Shown here: positions 22,465 through 30,870 of the stretch, in pieces
Layout: each line of letters begins with the position of its first letter
Position numbering within the stretch: position 1 is the first letter of the stretch
From: Chloroflexota bacterium
GTDB lineage: Bacteria > Chloroflexota > Anaerolineae > Ardenticatenales > JAADHH01
Reading direction: 5' to 3'
NCBI GenBank assembly: GCA_013151955.1
Contig: JAADHH010000165.1
Span: 53,964-94,831 of the forward strand
DNA length: 40,868 nt
Notes under the pieces: model-generated
Seen by the model: the letters and a program-made list of their open reading frames with translations, nothing else
What the model was told of the DNA's origin: nothing
Databases searched by the model: none
Made by a program: the position numbers and the translations under genes

Positions 22465-23496
22465 ATGTCCTATTCGTCCAGAGAGACTGTATTGCGCTTG
22501 TTGCGTGGAGAGTCGGTAGACTATGTTCCAAATTTCAGCGGGATGGGAAGTATCACGCTCTACGGAATTAAACAGCTCGGGTATCGCTTCAACGAGGTAC
22601 ACGTTGACGCACACAAGATGGCCGAAGCTGCCGCTTCTACGTACCGGTTGTTCGGCTTTGAGAGTGTTATTGTACCCTTCGATATGGGGGTAGAGGCCGA
22701 AGCGTTGGGAGCAGAGGTCAAATACTACGAGAAAGAAGGCGACCAGATCATTTATCCGGTGATCTCTAAGAAGCTGGCGGCGACAGTGGATGAGTTGAAT
22801 CTGGAGATACCCGCCGACTTGGCGCACGCCGGCCGCATTCCCGTAGTCATCGAGGCAATTCGCATCCTGAAGGAAGAGCTGGGCGATGAGGTGGCGGTTG
22901 GCTCCTGGGTGCTGGGGCCGTTCACCGAGATGGGCCAGATCATGGACCTGGAAAACTTGTTGAAAATGTCCCTGAAGAAGGGCAAACTGGTCAACCAACA
23001 CTTGAGCGATATGGTCGATTACCTGGTCCAAGTCGTGAACCTGTACATCGAGGCCGGCGCCGACTTCATCACCGTGCGAGAGATGGGTGCTACATCGGAC
23101 ATTCTGAGCCCACGCATGTTCAAGAAGCTGGTCCTTCCTCATCTGCAAGACTTCTTTGGCCGGGTCACGGAAGCCCCCACGGTGCTTCATATCTGCGGCA
23201 ATACGAACCCGATCGTAGAAATGATGGCCCAGGCGGGGGCGGACGCCATCAGCGTGGACCAGAAGAATGACCTGGGGCGCACCCGAGAACTCTTGGGCGA
23301 TGTCGTGCTCCTGGGGAACTACAGCCCGTACGGTGTCCTTTGCGAAGGGACGCCAGAAGCAGTGGATGAGACGATTCACCAAGTGATTACCGATGGGGCA
23401 GATGGGATATGGCCGGGCTGCGACATTTGGCCGAGTGTTCCCCCCGAAAACATGGAAGCGATGATGCAGGCCACACAGAAATACGGCGCGAAATAA
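22465..23496 (+). CDS. MtaA-like URO-D family methyltransferase (2)
   Basis: A 343-residue TIM-barrel protein of the URO-D/MtaA superfamily and only distantly similar to the one at 15901. The zinc triad is present: H242-x-C244 in LHICGN and C319 in WPGCDIWP. The N-terminus (SSRETVLRLLRGESVDYVPNF) is the usual opening for MtaA-type enzymes. It is followed 16 bases later by the corrinoid protein gene, so the two almost certainly act together: one moves a methyl group to or from the corrinoid. AAAGGAG precedes ATG. Nothing in the sequence tells whether it works on the methyl donor or on the thiol acceptor. Confidence 0.9.
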   Translation: MSYSSRETVLRLLRGESVDYVPNFSGMGSITLYGIKQLGYRFNEVHVDAHKMAEAAASTYRLFGFESVIVPFDMGVEAEALGAEVKYYEKEGDQIIYPVISKKLAATVDELNLEIPADLAHAGRIPVVIEAIRILKEELGDEVAVGSWVLGPFTEMGQIMDLENLLKMSLKKGKLVNQHLSDMVDYLVQVVNLYIEAGADFITVREMGATSDILSPRMFKKLVLPHLQDFFGRVTEAPTVLHICGNTNPIVEMMAQAGADAISVDQKNDLGRTRELLGDVVLLGNYSPYGVLCEGTPEAVDETIHQVITDGADGIWPGCDIWPSVPPENMEAMMQATQKYGAK

Positions 23497-23512
23497 GGGA
23501 GGAGAAACTGAC

Positions 23513-24241
23513 ATGGTAGCCGAGGAAAAACAGCAGGAAATCTTGGAACGTTTACAGAATGGTGTGATTGAGTTCGAGGAGGACGAAGTCGTAGAGGCAG
23601 CCAATGAAGCGCTTGAGCTGGGCATGGATGCCTACAAGTGCGTGATCGACGGGCTGGCCGCCGGCATGGACGTGGTCGGAGAATACTTCGCCGGCGGCGA
23701 GTACTTCGTGCCGGAGGTGCTGATGTGTGCCGATGCGCTCTACGCCGGCCTGGACATCCTGCGCCCGCACATCAAATTCGACCCCAGCAAACAGGTCAAG
23801 GGGAGTGTGGTCATTGGCACGGTCGAGGGCGACGTCCATGACATTGGCAAGAACTTGGTCAAGCTGATGTTCGAAATCGCCGGCTTCACAATCTACGACC
23901 TGGGGCGGGATGTGCCACTCGATGATTTCGTCGAGAAGTACCTGGAAACGGACGCGGACATCGTCTGCATGAGCGCGATGATGACCACAACGATGATCGG
24001 TATGCCTGTGGTGATCGAGAAGGTCCGCGCGAAAAATCCGAACGCCAAAATCATGGTCGGCGGTGCGCCGATCAACGAGGACATTGCCCAGAAATGGGGT
24101 GCCGACGCCACCGGCGAAGACGCGCCCAACGCCTTGCAAGAGGCTCTGAACATGATCGGCGTTTTGCGCGACCTGGACGAGTTTCAGGCCGAGCGCAAGC
24201 CCAAAGAGTGGGGTGCCGACGGCGTCATGGAAGCGGAATGA
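23513..24241 (+). CDS. Corrinoid (methyl-carrier) protein, B12-binding
   Basis: A 242-residue methyl-carrier protein of the MtbC/MttC type. The N-terminal helical B12-cap domain (about 5-90) is followed by the Rossmann-like cobalamin domain, with the cobalt-ligating motif D107-V-H109-D-I-G112 (EGDVHDIGKNLV), then VCMSAMMTTT (the S-x-L-like loop) and IMVGGAPI (the GG loop). H109 would bind cobalt. It shuttles a methyl group between methyltransferases and would need the RACo-like protein (18354) for reactivation. The C-terminus has an added charged tail (about 215-242). It lies 16 bases after the URO-D gene, with GGGAGGAG before the ATG. Confidence 0.95.
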   Translation: MVAEEKQQEILERLQNGVIEFEEDEVVEAANEALELGMDAYKCVIDGLAAGMDVVGEYFAGGEYFVPEVLMCADALYAGLDILRPHIKFDPSKQVKGSVVIGTVEGDVHDIGKNLVKLMFEIAGFTIYDLGRDVPLDDFVEKYLETDADIVCMSAMMTTTMIGMPVVIEKVRAKNPNAKIMVGGAPINEDIAQKWGADATGEDAPNALQEALNMIGVLRDLDEFQAERKPKEWGADGVMEAE

Positions 24242-24301
24242 TCGTTCGAGGAAGTCGGGAGTCGGGGGAAGGTGTGGAACGGGGAGCGATGGCGCGAGAT
24301 A

Positions 24302-24418
24302 GAGGATGGAGATAGAGATAGAGGGCGTGGAGACGTGAGACGTAATGCGTGAAGACGTGCGAATGTGCAAACGTGTAAACGCAACACGCAGCACGCAATA
24401 CGCAGCACGCAACACGCC
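24302..24418 (+). repeat. Leader array (GATAGA / ACGTGCGAA / GCAACACG)
   Basis: An ordered array: GGAGATAGAGATAGAGGGCG, then GTGAAGACGTGCGAATGTGC, then repeated CGCAACACG and GCAGCACGCAATACG. The same order of words is found, reading toward the gene, before acnA and the ABC ATPase gene. It lies in the 210-base spacer between the corrinoid protein and the next gene, ending 35 bases before its start. Confidence 0.6.
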
Positions 24419-24452
24419 CAACGGTCGTTCTGACCTACGAGGGATATGAGCG

Positions 24453-25349
24453 ATGCGAAATTTCGTGCCCACCCCCTACCGGCAGGTCAGCGTCCAGGAG
24501 GTGGACGTCGAGCTGTCTGAGCCGGCGATTCGCGCATACCTCCTGGGTAAGGAGGCATACCGCCGAACGGCCTACATCGTATTGCGTCGGGACGGACGAC
24601 AGGCAATCGCTGCCGTGGAAAAGGCCGCCGCACAGCCCCTCTTCAGCCCCATCACACAAGTATCGCTGCTGGCCCCGGCGGAGCGATGTGCCTGGGTTGC
24701 TGTGCCTGCGCTCGATGTGGGCAACCGTAGCGCCTTGGCAGCGAAGGCACGCTCGCTCGGTTTGGGCCCCAGCGACACACTGATCGTAGAGGGTCGCTAC
24801 GGCCATGTCAACTTCATCCACCATCCAGACCCGCTGGTCGTGCGCGTGGTGGATGTCATTCCGCCCGAGCCGCCGAAGCTGTTCGACCAGGCCCAGCGAG
24901 TGCTCGGTTTCGCCGATCTCCCGCCGATCTTGCTCAAACCCGATTTCATTGATTTGCGGGACCTGGCCATGTCTCACCCAGAGGCACAGGCCTACTTGTT
25001 TCCTTGCCGTGCTTCGGGGTTGCAGGGGCCAGGCCCCACGTTCTACCTGGACCGCCGGCCGGCACAACGGCAAAACTGGCTGCTCGTCGGCTGCGAGCGG
25101 AGCCGGCAGATCCACCGCCATTTCTACGGAGACGAGCCGCCGAGTGCGGAGATGTGTCCGCGGGAGATTGGGCACGACGATGGATGGGTGCTACGCAAGT
25201 GCTGCATGTTGGAAACAGACATCGACGTAAAAGGGCAAATCGCTACTGTGCCGTGGGGGGCGGACCTGGCTCACGTCGAATCTGCCTTGCGCACGCTCAC
25301 GGCCGAAGAAGAGGCAAAGAAGAGAAGAGAAGAAGTTCAACTTCTTTGA
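24453..25349 (+). CDS. Conserved protein of unknown function in the corrinoid cluster
   Basis: A 298-residue soluble protein with no signal peptide or membrane helix, which I do not recognise as a named family. Blocks that look conserved are YRRTAYIVLRRDG near residue 36, LIVEGRYGHVNFIHHPDPLVVRVVDVIPPEPPKL near 110 (written in parts: EGRYGHVNF and VVDVIPPEPPKL) and a Cys-containing C-terminal half (LFPCRAS, LVGCER, EMCPREIGHDDG, RKCCMLE). The latter could form a metal site: CPREIGHDDGW and KCC are the most likely ligands. The last residues (EEVQLL) and the stop codon come from a copy of the palindromic repeat. It sits between the corrinoid protein and ComA and probably belongs to the same pathway. 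Confidence 0.75.
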   Translation: MRNFVPTPYRQVSVQEVDVELSEPAIRAYLLGKEAYRRTAYIVLRRDGRQAIAAVEKAAAQPLFSPITQVSLLAPAERCAWVAVPALDVGNRSALAAKARSLGLGPSDTLIVEGRYGHVNFIHHPDPLVVRVVDVIPPEPPKLFDQAQRVLGFADLPPILLKPDFIDLRDLAMSHPEAQAYLFPCRASGLQGPGPTFYLDRRPAQRQNWLLVGCERSRQIHRHFYGDEPPSAEMCPREIGHDDGWVLRKCCMLETDIDVKGQIATVPWGADLAHVESALRTLTAEEEAKKRREEVQLL

Positions 25350-25379
25350 GAAGTTGAACTTCTGAGAAACTGAACTTCT
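25331..25379. repeat. Double palindrome repeat, copy 3, with an extra half unit
   Basis: AGAAGTTCAACTTCT (25331-25345), TTG, AGAAGTTGAACTTCT (25349-25363), then GAGAAACTGAACTTCT (25364-25379), a third and degenerate unit. It overlaps the end of the preceding gene and supplies its stop codon. Confidence 0.85.
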
Positions 25380-25397
25380 AAAATAGAGGAGAGAATC

Positions 25398-26192
25398 GTG
25401 GCGAAGAAGGCTTGGGATGACGTTATCCCTCACCTCGTGCAAGACCGGGCCATCAAGCCTCGCACTGTGGGCCTGACCATGGTCATAGACCGCTGCCAGG
25501 GGTTGAGTGATACCAATGACCTCCTGGAACTTACAGGCGATTATGTGGACCACCTGAAACTGAGTTTTGGCACCTCGGTTTTCATGGACGAAGCGTTGTT
25601 GCGCCGTAAAATCGAAATCGTTCGCCGGCGCAACGTGGATGTTTACCCGGGCGGCACGCTATACGAGGCGGCCGTATTCCAGCGCGTGTGCCGCGAGTAT
25701 ATCGCACGCGCCCGGGAACTTGGCTTCACAGCCGTCGAAATCTCGGACGGGACGATTGACCTGCCCCAAAAAGTTCGGACCGATTCCATCAAGCGCGTGC
25801 GCGATGCCGGCCTGAAAGTGATTACCGAAGTGGGTAAGAAGGATCCGGCACACCAACTTTCGCCCGGCCAGACCATCGAGCAGGTGGCCATTGATCTGGA
25901 AGCTGGCGCCGATCTGGTGATCATCGAGGCCCGTGAGGCCGGCACCGGCATTGGCGTGTATGATGCGAACGGCAATGTGCGTGAAGACCTGTTGAATCCC
26001 TTGGTGGAAGGGTTGCACGATCACGCAGAAGCGATTATCTGGGAAGCACCCCTCAAGCAGCAACAGGCCTATTTCATCGAGCGGTTTGGCCCGAATGTCA
26101 ACCTGGGGAATGTCAAACCGCGCGACGTATTGGGCCTGGAAACCCTTCGTTGCGGGTTGCGCTGGGAAACGTTCCGGCATTTCGTTTCATAA
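25398..26192 (+). CDS. comA: Phosphosulfolactate synthase (ComA family)
   Basis: ComA joins phosphoenolpyruvate and sulfite to give (R)-phosphosulfolactate, the first step of PEP-dependent coenzyme M synthesis and of sulfolactate formation in some bacteria. The 264-residue sequence shows the conserved blocks in order: TMVIDRCQG, DHLKLSFGTS, VYPGGTLYE, VEISDGTIDLP, ITEVGKKDP, IIEAREAGTGIGVYD and WEAPLKQQQ followed by GPNVNLGNVKP and GLETLRCGLRWETF. The start is GTG with AGGAGAG upstream. In this window it follows the corrinoid protein and an unknown gene. No ComB (phosphatase) or ComC (dehydrogenase) gene is nearby. Linking it with an MtaA-like enzyme, which uses CoM in methanogens, is inference. 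Confidence 0.9.
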   Translation: MAKKAWDDVIPHLVQDRAIKPRTVGLTMVIDRCQGLSDTNDLLELTGDYVDHLKLSFGTSVFMDEALLRRKIEIVRRRNVDVYPGGTLYEAAVFQRVCREYIARARELGFTAVEISDGTIDLPQKVRTDSIKRVRDAGLKVITEVGKKDPAHQLSPGQTIEQVAIDLEAGADLVIIEAREAGTGIGVYDANGNVREDLLNPLVEGLHDHAEAIIWEAPLKQQQAYFIERFGPNVNLGNVKPRDVLGLETLRCGLRWETFRHFVS

Positions 26193-26223
26193 CGAGATAC
26201 TTGTTTTCTGGACAAAAAAATGA

Positions 26224-26293
26224 ACCACAGCTTGCACAGATTTCTCAGATTATTCTTGGTTTTCAATCTGTGTGACCCGTGAAATCTGTGGTT
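26224..26293. repeat. CAGATT-type hairpin repeat
   Basis: ACCACAG (26224-26230) pairs with CTGTGGT (26286-26292), and CACAGATT (26235-26242) pairs with AATCTGTG (26265-26272). It matches the hairpin at 12120-12178 over most of its length and, like it, is followed by a GTTACTGCTCAGG-type end. Confidence 0.75.
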
Positions 26294-26297
26294 AGTC

Positions 26298-26460
26298 GTT
26301 ACTGCTCAGGCAAGGCCCGTGCCGGATTGAAATCGGCACTGGGCTGCCCCACCAAGCCGCTGAAAGCGGCTGAATCTCCACCGGGCAGTCGCTTCAGCGA
26401 CTTTCCTGTGTGGCCAGTGACGGCTTCAGCCCGTCACGGCAAGGCGGCCTGAGCAGTAAC
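26298..26460. mobile_element. Hairpin-array element with perfect 14-bp terminal inverted repeats
   Basis: GTTACTGCTCAGGC (26298-26311) is the exact inverse of GCCTGAGCAGTAAC (26447-26460). The 163-bp unit contains four successive stem-loops: GTGCCG/CGGCAC, AGCCGCT/AGCGGCT, GTCGCT/AGCGAC and GTGACGG/CCGTCAC. Their loops contain TTC, GAA or CTTCAGC. No clear target duplication flanks it, unlike the copy at 8396-8542, which shares the same end. It fills most of the 314-base gap between comA and the next small gene. It could be a mobile element or a structured RNA. Confidence 0.7.
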
Positions 26461-26507
26461 GGTGTCTTTTTGATTCTGGCTCGACTAGGTTAGGAGGATT
26501 ATGCTCT

Positions 26508-26765
26508 ATGGAAGATTTGATCAAATTGGTTGCAGAAAAGACAGGTATTCCTGAAGAAATGGCCAAAGTTGCGGTAGACACCGTGGTCGAGTACCTGAAA
26601 GGGCAATTGCCGGCGCCACTCGCCGCCCAGGTTGACAATTTTCTGAGTGGTTCGGGTGATGCCGTAGGCCTGGATGACTTGGTTAAGGGCTTGGGCGGCC
26701 TGGGCAATTCGGGTGACGACATAGGCCTCGATGATATCGCAAAGGGGCTGAGCGGGCTGTTGTAA
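26508..26765 (+). CDS. Small acidic protein, DUF2267/DUF937-like
   Basis: An 85-residue acidic protein. The N-terminal half (MEDLIKLVAEKTGIPEEMAK, then VVEYLKGQLPAPLAAQVD) forms helices as in DUF937/DUF2267-like small proteins. The C-terminal half has two near-identical units, GDAVGLDDLVKGLGGLGNSG and GDDIGLDDIAKGLSGLL. AGGAGG precedes the start by 12 bases; a nearer ATG in another frame would give only 17 codons. Its last base directly abuts the stop codon of acnA on the other strand. Function unknown. Confidence 0.75.
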   Translation: MEDLIKLVAEKTGIPEEMAKVAVDTVVEYLKGQLPAPLAAQVDNFLSGSGDAVGLDDLVKGLGGLGNSGDDIGLDDIAKGLSGLL

Positions 26766-29486
26766 TCACATCGGCAAGAGCATCTGCCGCAACACGGTCT
26801 GCAAAATGCCGCCGTTGCGGTAGTACATAATTTCCACCGGAATATCAAGCCGCATGGTCGCATCGAAGGTCTTGATGTCGCCCTCTTCGCCTCTGGCCGT
26901 CACCGTGACGTGCTGCCCAGGCTGGATGTCGTCGTCGAGACCTTCGATGTCGTACACCTCGCGACCGGTCAACCCCAACGTTCGCCAACTCTCCCCCGGC
27001 TGGAATTGCAGCGGCAAGACACCCATGCCGATCAGGTTGCTGCGATGAATGCGCTCGTAACTCTCGGCCAGAACCGCTTTCACGCCGAGAAGCTGCGTCC
27101 CCTTTGCCGCCCAATCGCGAGAACTCCCCGTACCGTACTCTTTGCCGGCCAGCACAACCAACGGCGTGCCTTCTGCCTGATAGCGCATCGCCGCATCATA
27201 GATGGACATTTGCTCGCCGTCGGGAAGGTGCGCAGTCACCCCCCCCTCCGTTCCCGGAAGCAACAGGTTCTTCAGGCGAATGTTGGCGAAGGTGCCACGC
27301 ATCATCACTTCGTGATTGCCCCGCCGGGAGCCGTAGGAGTTGAAGTCCCTCCGCTGCACCCCCCGTGAGCGGAGATACTGCCCCGCCGGACTATCAAGCG
27401 CGATGCTGCCCGCCGGCGAAATGTGGTCGGTCGTGACCGAATCGCCCAGCAGCGCCAGCACGCGCGCATTGCGAATATCTTGTATGGACGACGGTTCCGG
27501 CGACAGTCCTACGAAGAAGGGCGGCTCCTGGATGTAGGTCGAATGTGCATCCCACGGATAAATGCTGGTGTCTTCCAGGATTGGGATGTTGTTCCAGGTC
27601 TCATTGCTATCGAACACATTGCTGTACATTCTCCTGAACACATCGGGGCGGAGCGCGCGTTGGATCGCTTGCTGTAGCTCTTCGTTGCCAGGCCAGATGT
27701 CGCGCAAGTAGACCGGCTCTCCGTGTGGGTTGAATCCGAGCGGGTCGTGGATCATGTCGATGTCCACCGTGCCGGCGAGCGCGTAGGCAATCACCAGTGG
27801 TGGCGAGGCGAGATACGCGGCCTTGACCAGGGGATTGATGCGTCCCTCGAAATTGCGATTTCCGCTCAACACAGCGGAGGCGACCAAGTTGCTCTCCCGC
27901 ACCGCCTGGGCCACGTGTTCTGGCAGGGGGCCGCTGTTCCCGATACAGGTTGTGCAACCATACCCGACGACATGAAATCCGAGCGCTTCCAGGTAGGGGG
28001 TCAGGCCGGCTTCCTGCAAGTATTCACTCACCACGCGAGAACCCGGCGCCAGGCTGGTCTTGACCCAAGGCTGCACCTGCAACCCACATTCCACCGCCTT
28101 CTGGGCCAACAGGCCGGCACCCAGCATCACAGACGGATTGGACGTGTTCGTGCAACTGGTGATCGCGGCAATGACCACAGCTCCCTGCGCAATATCGTAT
28201 TGCTTTCCATTCGTCTTGATGTGTACGACCTGCCGGGCTTCTTTTTCATCCAGGCCAAAGCCCCGTTGCAGATTCTTGTCCACGAGGGTGCTCCGGAAAC
28301 TGGCTTGCATTTGGGAGAGGGGGACGCGATCCTGGGGGCGTTTGGGGCCGGCCAGGCTTGGTGTGACCGTGCTCATGTCCAACTCCAGCACATCGCTGAA
28401 GTGGGGGTCCGGCATCCCGTCGGTGTGGAACAGACCCTGCTCTTTGGTATAGCGCTCCACGAGGGAGACAAGTTCGTCGCTGCGCCCGGTGTCGCGCAGA
28501 TAGGTGAGCGTTTCGTCATCCACGGGGAAGAAACCCATCGTCGCCCCATACTCCGGGGACATGTTGGCAATGGTGGCCCGGTCCGCCAGGCTGATCCGGC
28601 AGAGGCCGGGGCCGTGGAACTCGACGAACTTGCCCACCACACCTTTGTTGCGCAACATTTGTGTGACCGTCAGGGCCAGGTCGGTTGCCGTCGCGCCGGG
28701 CGGCAATTCCCCGTACAGCTTGAAGCCGACGACATCGGGGGCCAGCATGTAGATCGGCTGACCCAGCATGGCCGCCTCTGCTTCGATGCCGCCCACGCCC
28801 CAGCCGAGCACCCCCAGCCCGTTGATCATGGTCGTATGCGAGTCGGTGCCGACGAGCGAATCGGGATAGGCCACGCGTTCACCCTCGTTCCGGGTTGTCC
28901 GCACAACCTGGGCCAGGAACTCCAGGTTCACCTGATGCACAATGCCGGTATCCGGCGGAACCACACGGAAGTTGCCCAATGCCGATTGCCCCCAGTGCAG
29001 GAACTCATACCGCTCGCGGTTGCGTTCGAACTCCCGTTCGGCGTTGTAGAGGAGTGCCATGCGCGAGCCGAAGCGGTCCACCTGCACGGAATGATCGATC
29101 ACCAGGTCGGAGGGGATGAGCGGGTTGATTTTTTGGGGGTCGCCGCCCATACGGTGCATGGCCGATCGCAGGGCTGCGAAGTCCACGATGGCCGGCACGC
29201 CGGTGAAATCTTGCAGCAATACACGCCCCGGCTTGAAGGGGAGTGCATGGCGCGCCTTGTCGTGTGGCTGCCACCCGGCCAAATTGAGCACATCTTCTTC
29301 CTGCACGAGGTTCCCGTCGGTGTTGCGCAACACCGATTCCAAGAGAATCCGGATGGAGATGGGCAGTGACGAGAGTTGGACAAATCCCCCTCTTTCCAGA
29401 GCGTCCAGCCGGTAAATTGTTATCGCGTTGCTACCGACGTTGATGGTCGCCTTCGCCCCGAATGGGTCATTTCGTTTGTTGGACAT
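26766..29486 (-). CDS. acnA: Aconitate hydratase A
   Basis: A 906-residue [4Fe-4S] TCA-cycle enzyme that interconverts citrate and isocitrate through cis-aconitate. The length and sequence match AcnA/IRP1-type enzymes. Fe-S ligands are seen in [13 protein letters not shown] and [14 protein letters not shown]. The N-terminal [33 protein letters not shown] and the C-terminal swivel domain ([22 protein letters not shown]) are all present. A strong GAGGAGGGA site precedes the ATG. It is transcribed alone; upstream lies a low-complexity array. In some bacteria AcnA also acts as an RNA-binding regulator on iron loss, a family property not testable from this sequence. Confidence 0.98.
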   Translation of the reverse strand: MSNKRNDPFGAKATINVGSNAITIYRLDALERGGFVQLSSLPISIRILLESVLRNTDGNLVQEEDVLNLAGWQPHDKARHALPFKPGRVLLQDFTGVPAIVDFAALRSAMHRMGGDPQKINPLIPSDLVIDHSVQVDRFGSRMALLYNAEREFERNRERYEFLHWGQSALGNFRVVPPDTGIVHQVNLEFLAQVVRTTRNEGERVAYPDSLVGTDSHTTMINGLGVLGWGVGGIEAEAAMLGQPIYMLAPDVVGFKLYGELPPGATATDLALTVTQMLRNKGVVGKFVEFHGPGLCRISLADRATIANMSPEYGATMGFFPVDDETLTYLRDTGRSDELVSLVERYTKEQGLFHTDGMPDPHFSDVLELDMSTVTPSLAGPKRPQDRVPLSQMQASFRSTLVDKNLQRGFGLDEKEARQVVHIKTNGKQYDIAQGAVVIAAITSCTNTSNPSVMLGAGLLAQKAVECGLQVQPWVKTSLAPGSRVVSEYLQEAGLTPYLEALGFHVVGYGCTTCIGNSGPLPEHVAQAVRESNLVASAVLSGNRNFEGRINPLVKAAYLASPPLVIAYALAGTVDIDMIHDPLGFNPHGEPVYLRDIWPGNEELQQAIQRALRPDVFRRMYSNVFDSNETWNNIPILEDTSIYPWDAHSTYIQEPPFFVGLSPEPSSIQDIRNARVLALLGDSVTTDHISPAGSIALDSPAGQYLRSRGVQRRDFNSYGSRRGNHEVMMRGTFANIRLKNLLLPGTEGGVTAHLPDGEQMSIYDAAMRYQAEGTPLVVLAGKEYGTGSSRDWAAKGTQLLGVKAVLAESYERIHRSNLIGMGVLPLQFQPGESWRTLGLTGREVYDIEGLDDDIQPGQHVTVTARGEEGDIKTFDATMRLDIPVEIMYYRNGGILQTVLRQMLLPM

Positions 29487-29530
29487 TTATTCCCTCCTCA
29501 GACCTGTTCCGGTTTTGGATTTTGGATGGA

Positions 29531-29603
29531 TGTGTTGCGTATTGCGTTTGCACGTTTGCGCCTCTTCACGCTCCCTGTCTCTATCCCCACCCTCTATCTC
29601 TCA
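29531..29603 (-). repeat. Leader array upstream of acnA
   Basis: Read on the minus strand, toward acnA, the words run GAGATAGAGGGTG, GGATAGAGACAGGGAGCG, TGAAGAGGCGCAAACGTGC, AAACGCAATACGCAACAC. This is the same order as at 24302-24418. No gene lies in the spacer 29487-29628. Confidence 0.55.
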
Positions 29604-29628
29604 TCATTCTGCATTCATCGTTGGCCAT

Positions 29629-30870
29629 TTACACCCCCCTTTGCAGCGTGTGCCAAATCTGTACGAGGGTCGGACGCTGACCGTACATCAGGAGGCCGAG
29701 CCGGAATACTTTGGCGCCGGCCCACAGTACCACCGGAATGCTGGCTACCAGTACGACCAGACTTCCGATTATGTCCACCGTTGGCACCTCTGCCAGGGGC
29801 AGACGCAGCATCATCATCGTGGGCGCCGTGAGGGGGAAGAAGCTGAGTATCCGCGCTAACAAAGCGTTCGGGTTGGTGAAAAGGAAGCCACTGAGCATGT
29901 AGGGTACGGCAGCCCCAAAACTGAACAGCCCGGCCAGTTGTTGACTCTCGCGCATGGTGGTCCCCAACGCTCCGACCGAGCCCATCAGCACGGCGTACAG
30001 CGTGAACCCCAAGATGTAGTATACGATGGCCAAGAGCAGAATCGAAGGTTCGATGAAAGTCAGATCACCTAAAGAGAGCAAAGATGCGGCGCCCCCTCCC
30101 AGCGCGAGTGAAGATACCGTCCACACCAGGATTTGGGTCAAGCCCAGTGCGCCCAGGCCCAGCACCTTGCCGGCCAGGAGTTGTGTGGCGGTGACGGAGG
30201 AGAGGACGATCTCAATCACGCGACTCTCCTTCTCCTCGCTCACACTTTGCAGCAGGAAGCCGGACGAAACGAAAATCGTGATGACCAGGAGCACAGCGAG
30301 CAGGTAGGGCACGACAAAGCGGAAGAAGAAAGCGGAAGAAGTCTCCCCGGTCGATTTCCCCTCCGAGCCCAGCACGACGGGGATGGCATCCAACGGTGCG
30401 ACCGCACGCGCACGAATCGCCGGTTCGACTTTGTTCGCCAACAGATGAGCGACCAGAAAGCGGCGGAGGTTCGTGGACTCGCTGGCCGTTGCCGCACCAA
30501 ACCCGCTGCCCTGTGTGACCACCTGCACTTTGCCGGTCGCCAGGTAGTCGCCGGGAATCAGCAAGTAAAGGGACACCTTTTCGGCCAAAAGGGCTTGTCT
30601 GGCCTGCCCTTCATCCGGGTAGGAATAGAACTGAGCGCGATAGTCGGCCAGGATCGGCGTGAACAGTCCACTCTGATCCACGACTCCAACGTGCTCCGGT
30701 TCACCACTGAACTGCTTTTCGAAAAAGTTGCCAACTTGGCCGGCGTAGAAGGCGGCCACGATCAGGCCAATCACGCCGAGCACGGGCACTGCGGCGGTCA
30801 GAAGCAGGAACGTGGGGCGGCGGACGTTGACCAGGTATTCATGGCGCGCGATGGTCCAGATTCTACGCAT
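29629..30870 (-). CDS. ABC-2 type transporter permease (NatB-like)
   Basis: A 413-residue membrane protein. It opens with the typical MRRIWTIARHEYLVNVRRP, then a first helix (about 22-45), a large extracytoplasmic domain (about 50-190), and five or six further helices from about 195. The SEEKESRVIEIVLSSVTATQLLAGKVLG loop before the second helix group (written in part: EEKESRVIEIVLSSV) is the ABC-2 signature of sodium/drug exporters such as NatB. ATG at 30870 overlaps the end of the ATPase gene by eight bases, so the two are translated together. The substrate is unknown. Confidence 0.9.
   Translation of the reverse strand: MRRIWTIARHEYLVNVRRPTFLLLTAAVPVLGVIGLIVAAFYAGQVGNFFEKQFSGEPEHVGVVDQSGLFTPILADYRAQFYSYPDEGQARQALLAEKVSLYLLIPGDYLATGKVQVVTQGSGFGAATASESTNLRRFLVAHLLANKVEPAIRARAVAPLDAIPVVLGSEGKSTGETSSAFFFRFVVPYLLAVLLVITIFVSSGFLLQSVSEEKESRVIEIVLSSVTATQLLAGKVLGLGALGLTQILVWTVSSLALGGGAASLLSLGDLTFIEPSILLLAIVYYILGFTLYAVLMGSVGALGTTMRESQQLAGLFSFGAAVPYMLSGFLFTNPNALLARILSFFPLTAPTMMMLRLPLAEVPTVDIIGSLVVLVASIPVVLWAGAKVFRLGLLMYGQRPTLVQIWHTLQRGV

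Noticed and set aside
22420-23625. A 401-codon minus-strand frame opposite the second URO-D gene
   Set aside because: Shadow frame; the plus strand encodes conserved zinc-triad motifs.
27723-29369. A 548-codon open frame on the plus strand opposite acnA
   Set aside because: Shadow of acnA; low-quality composition and no ribosome binding site.
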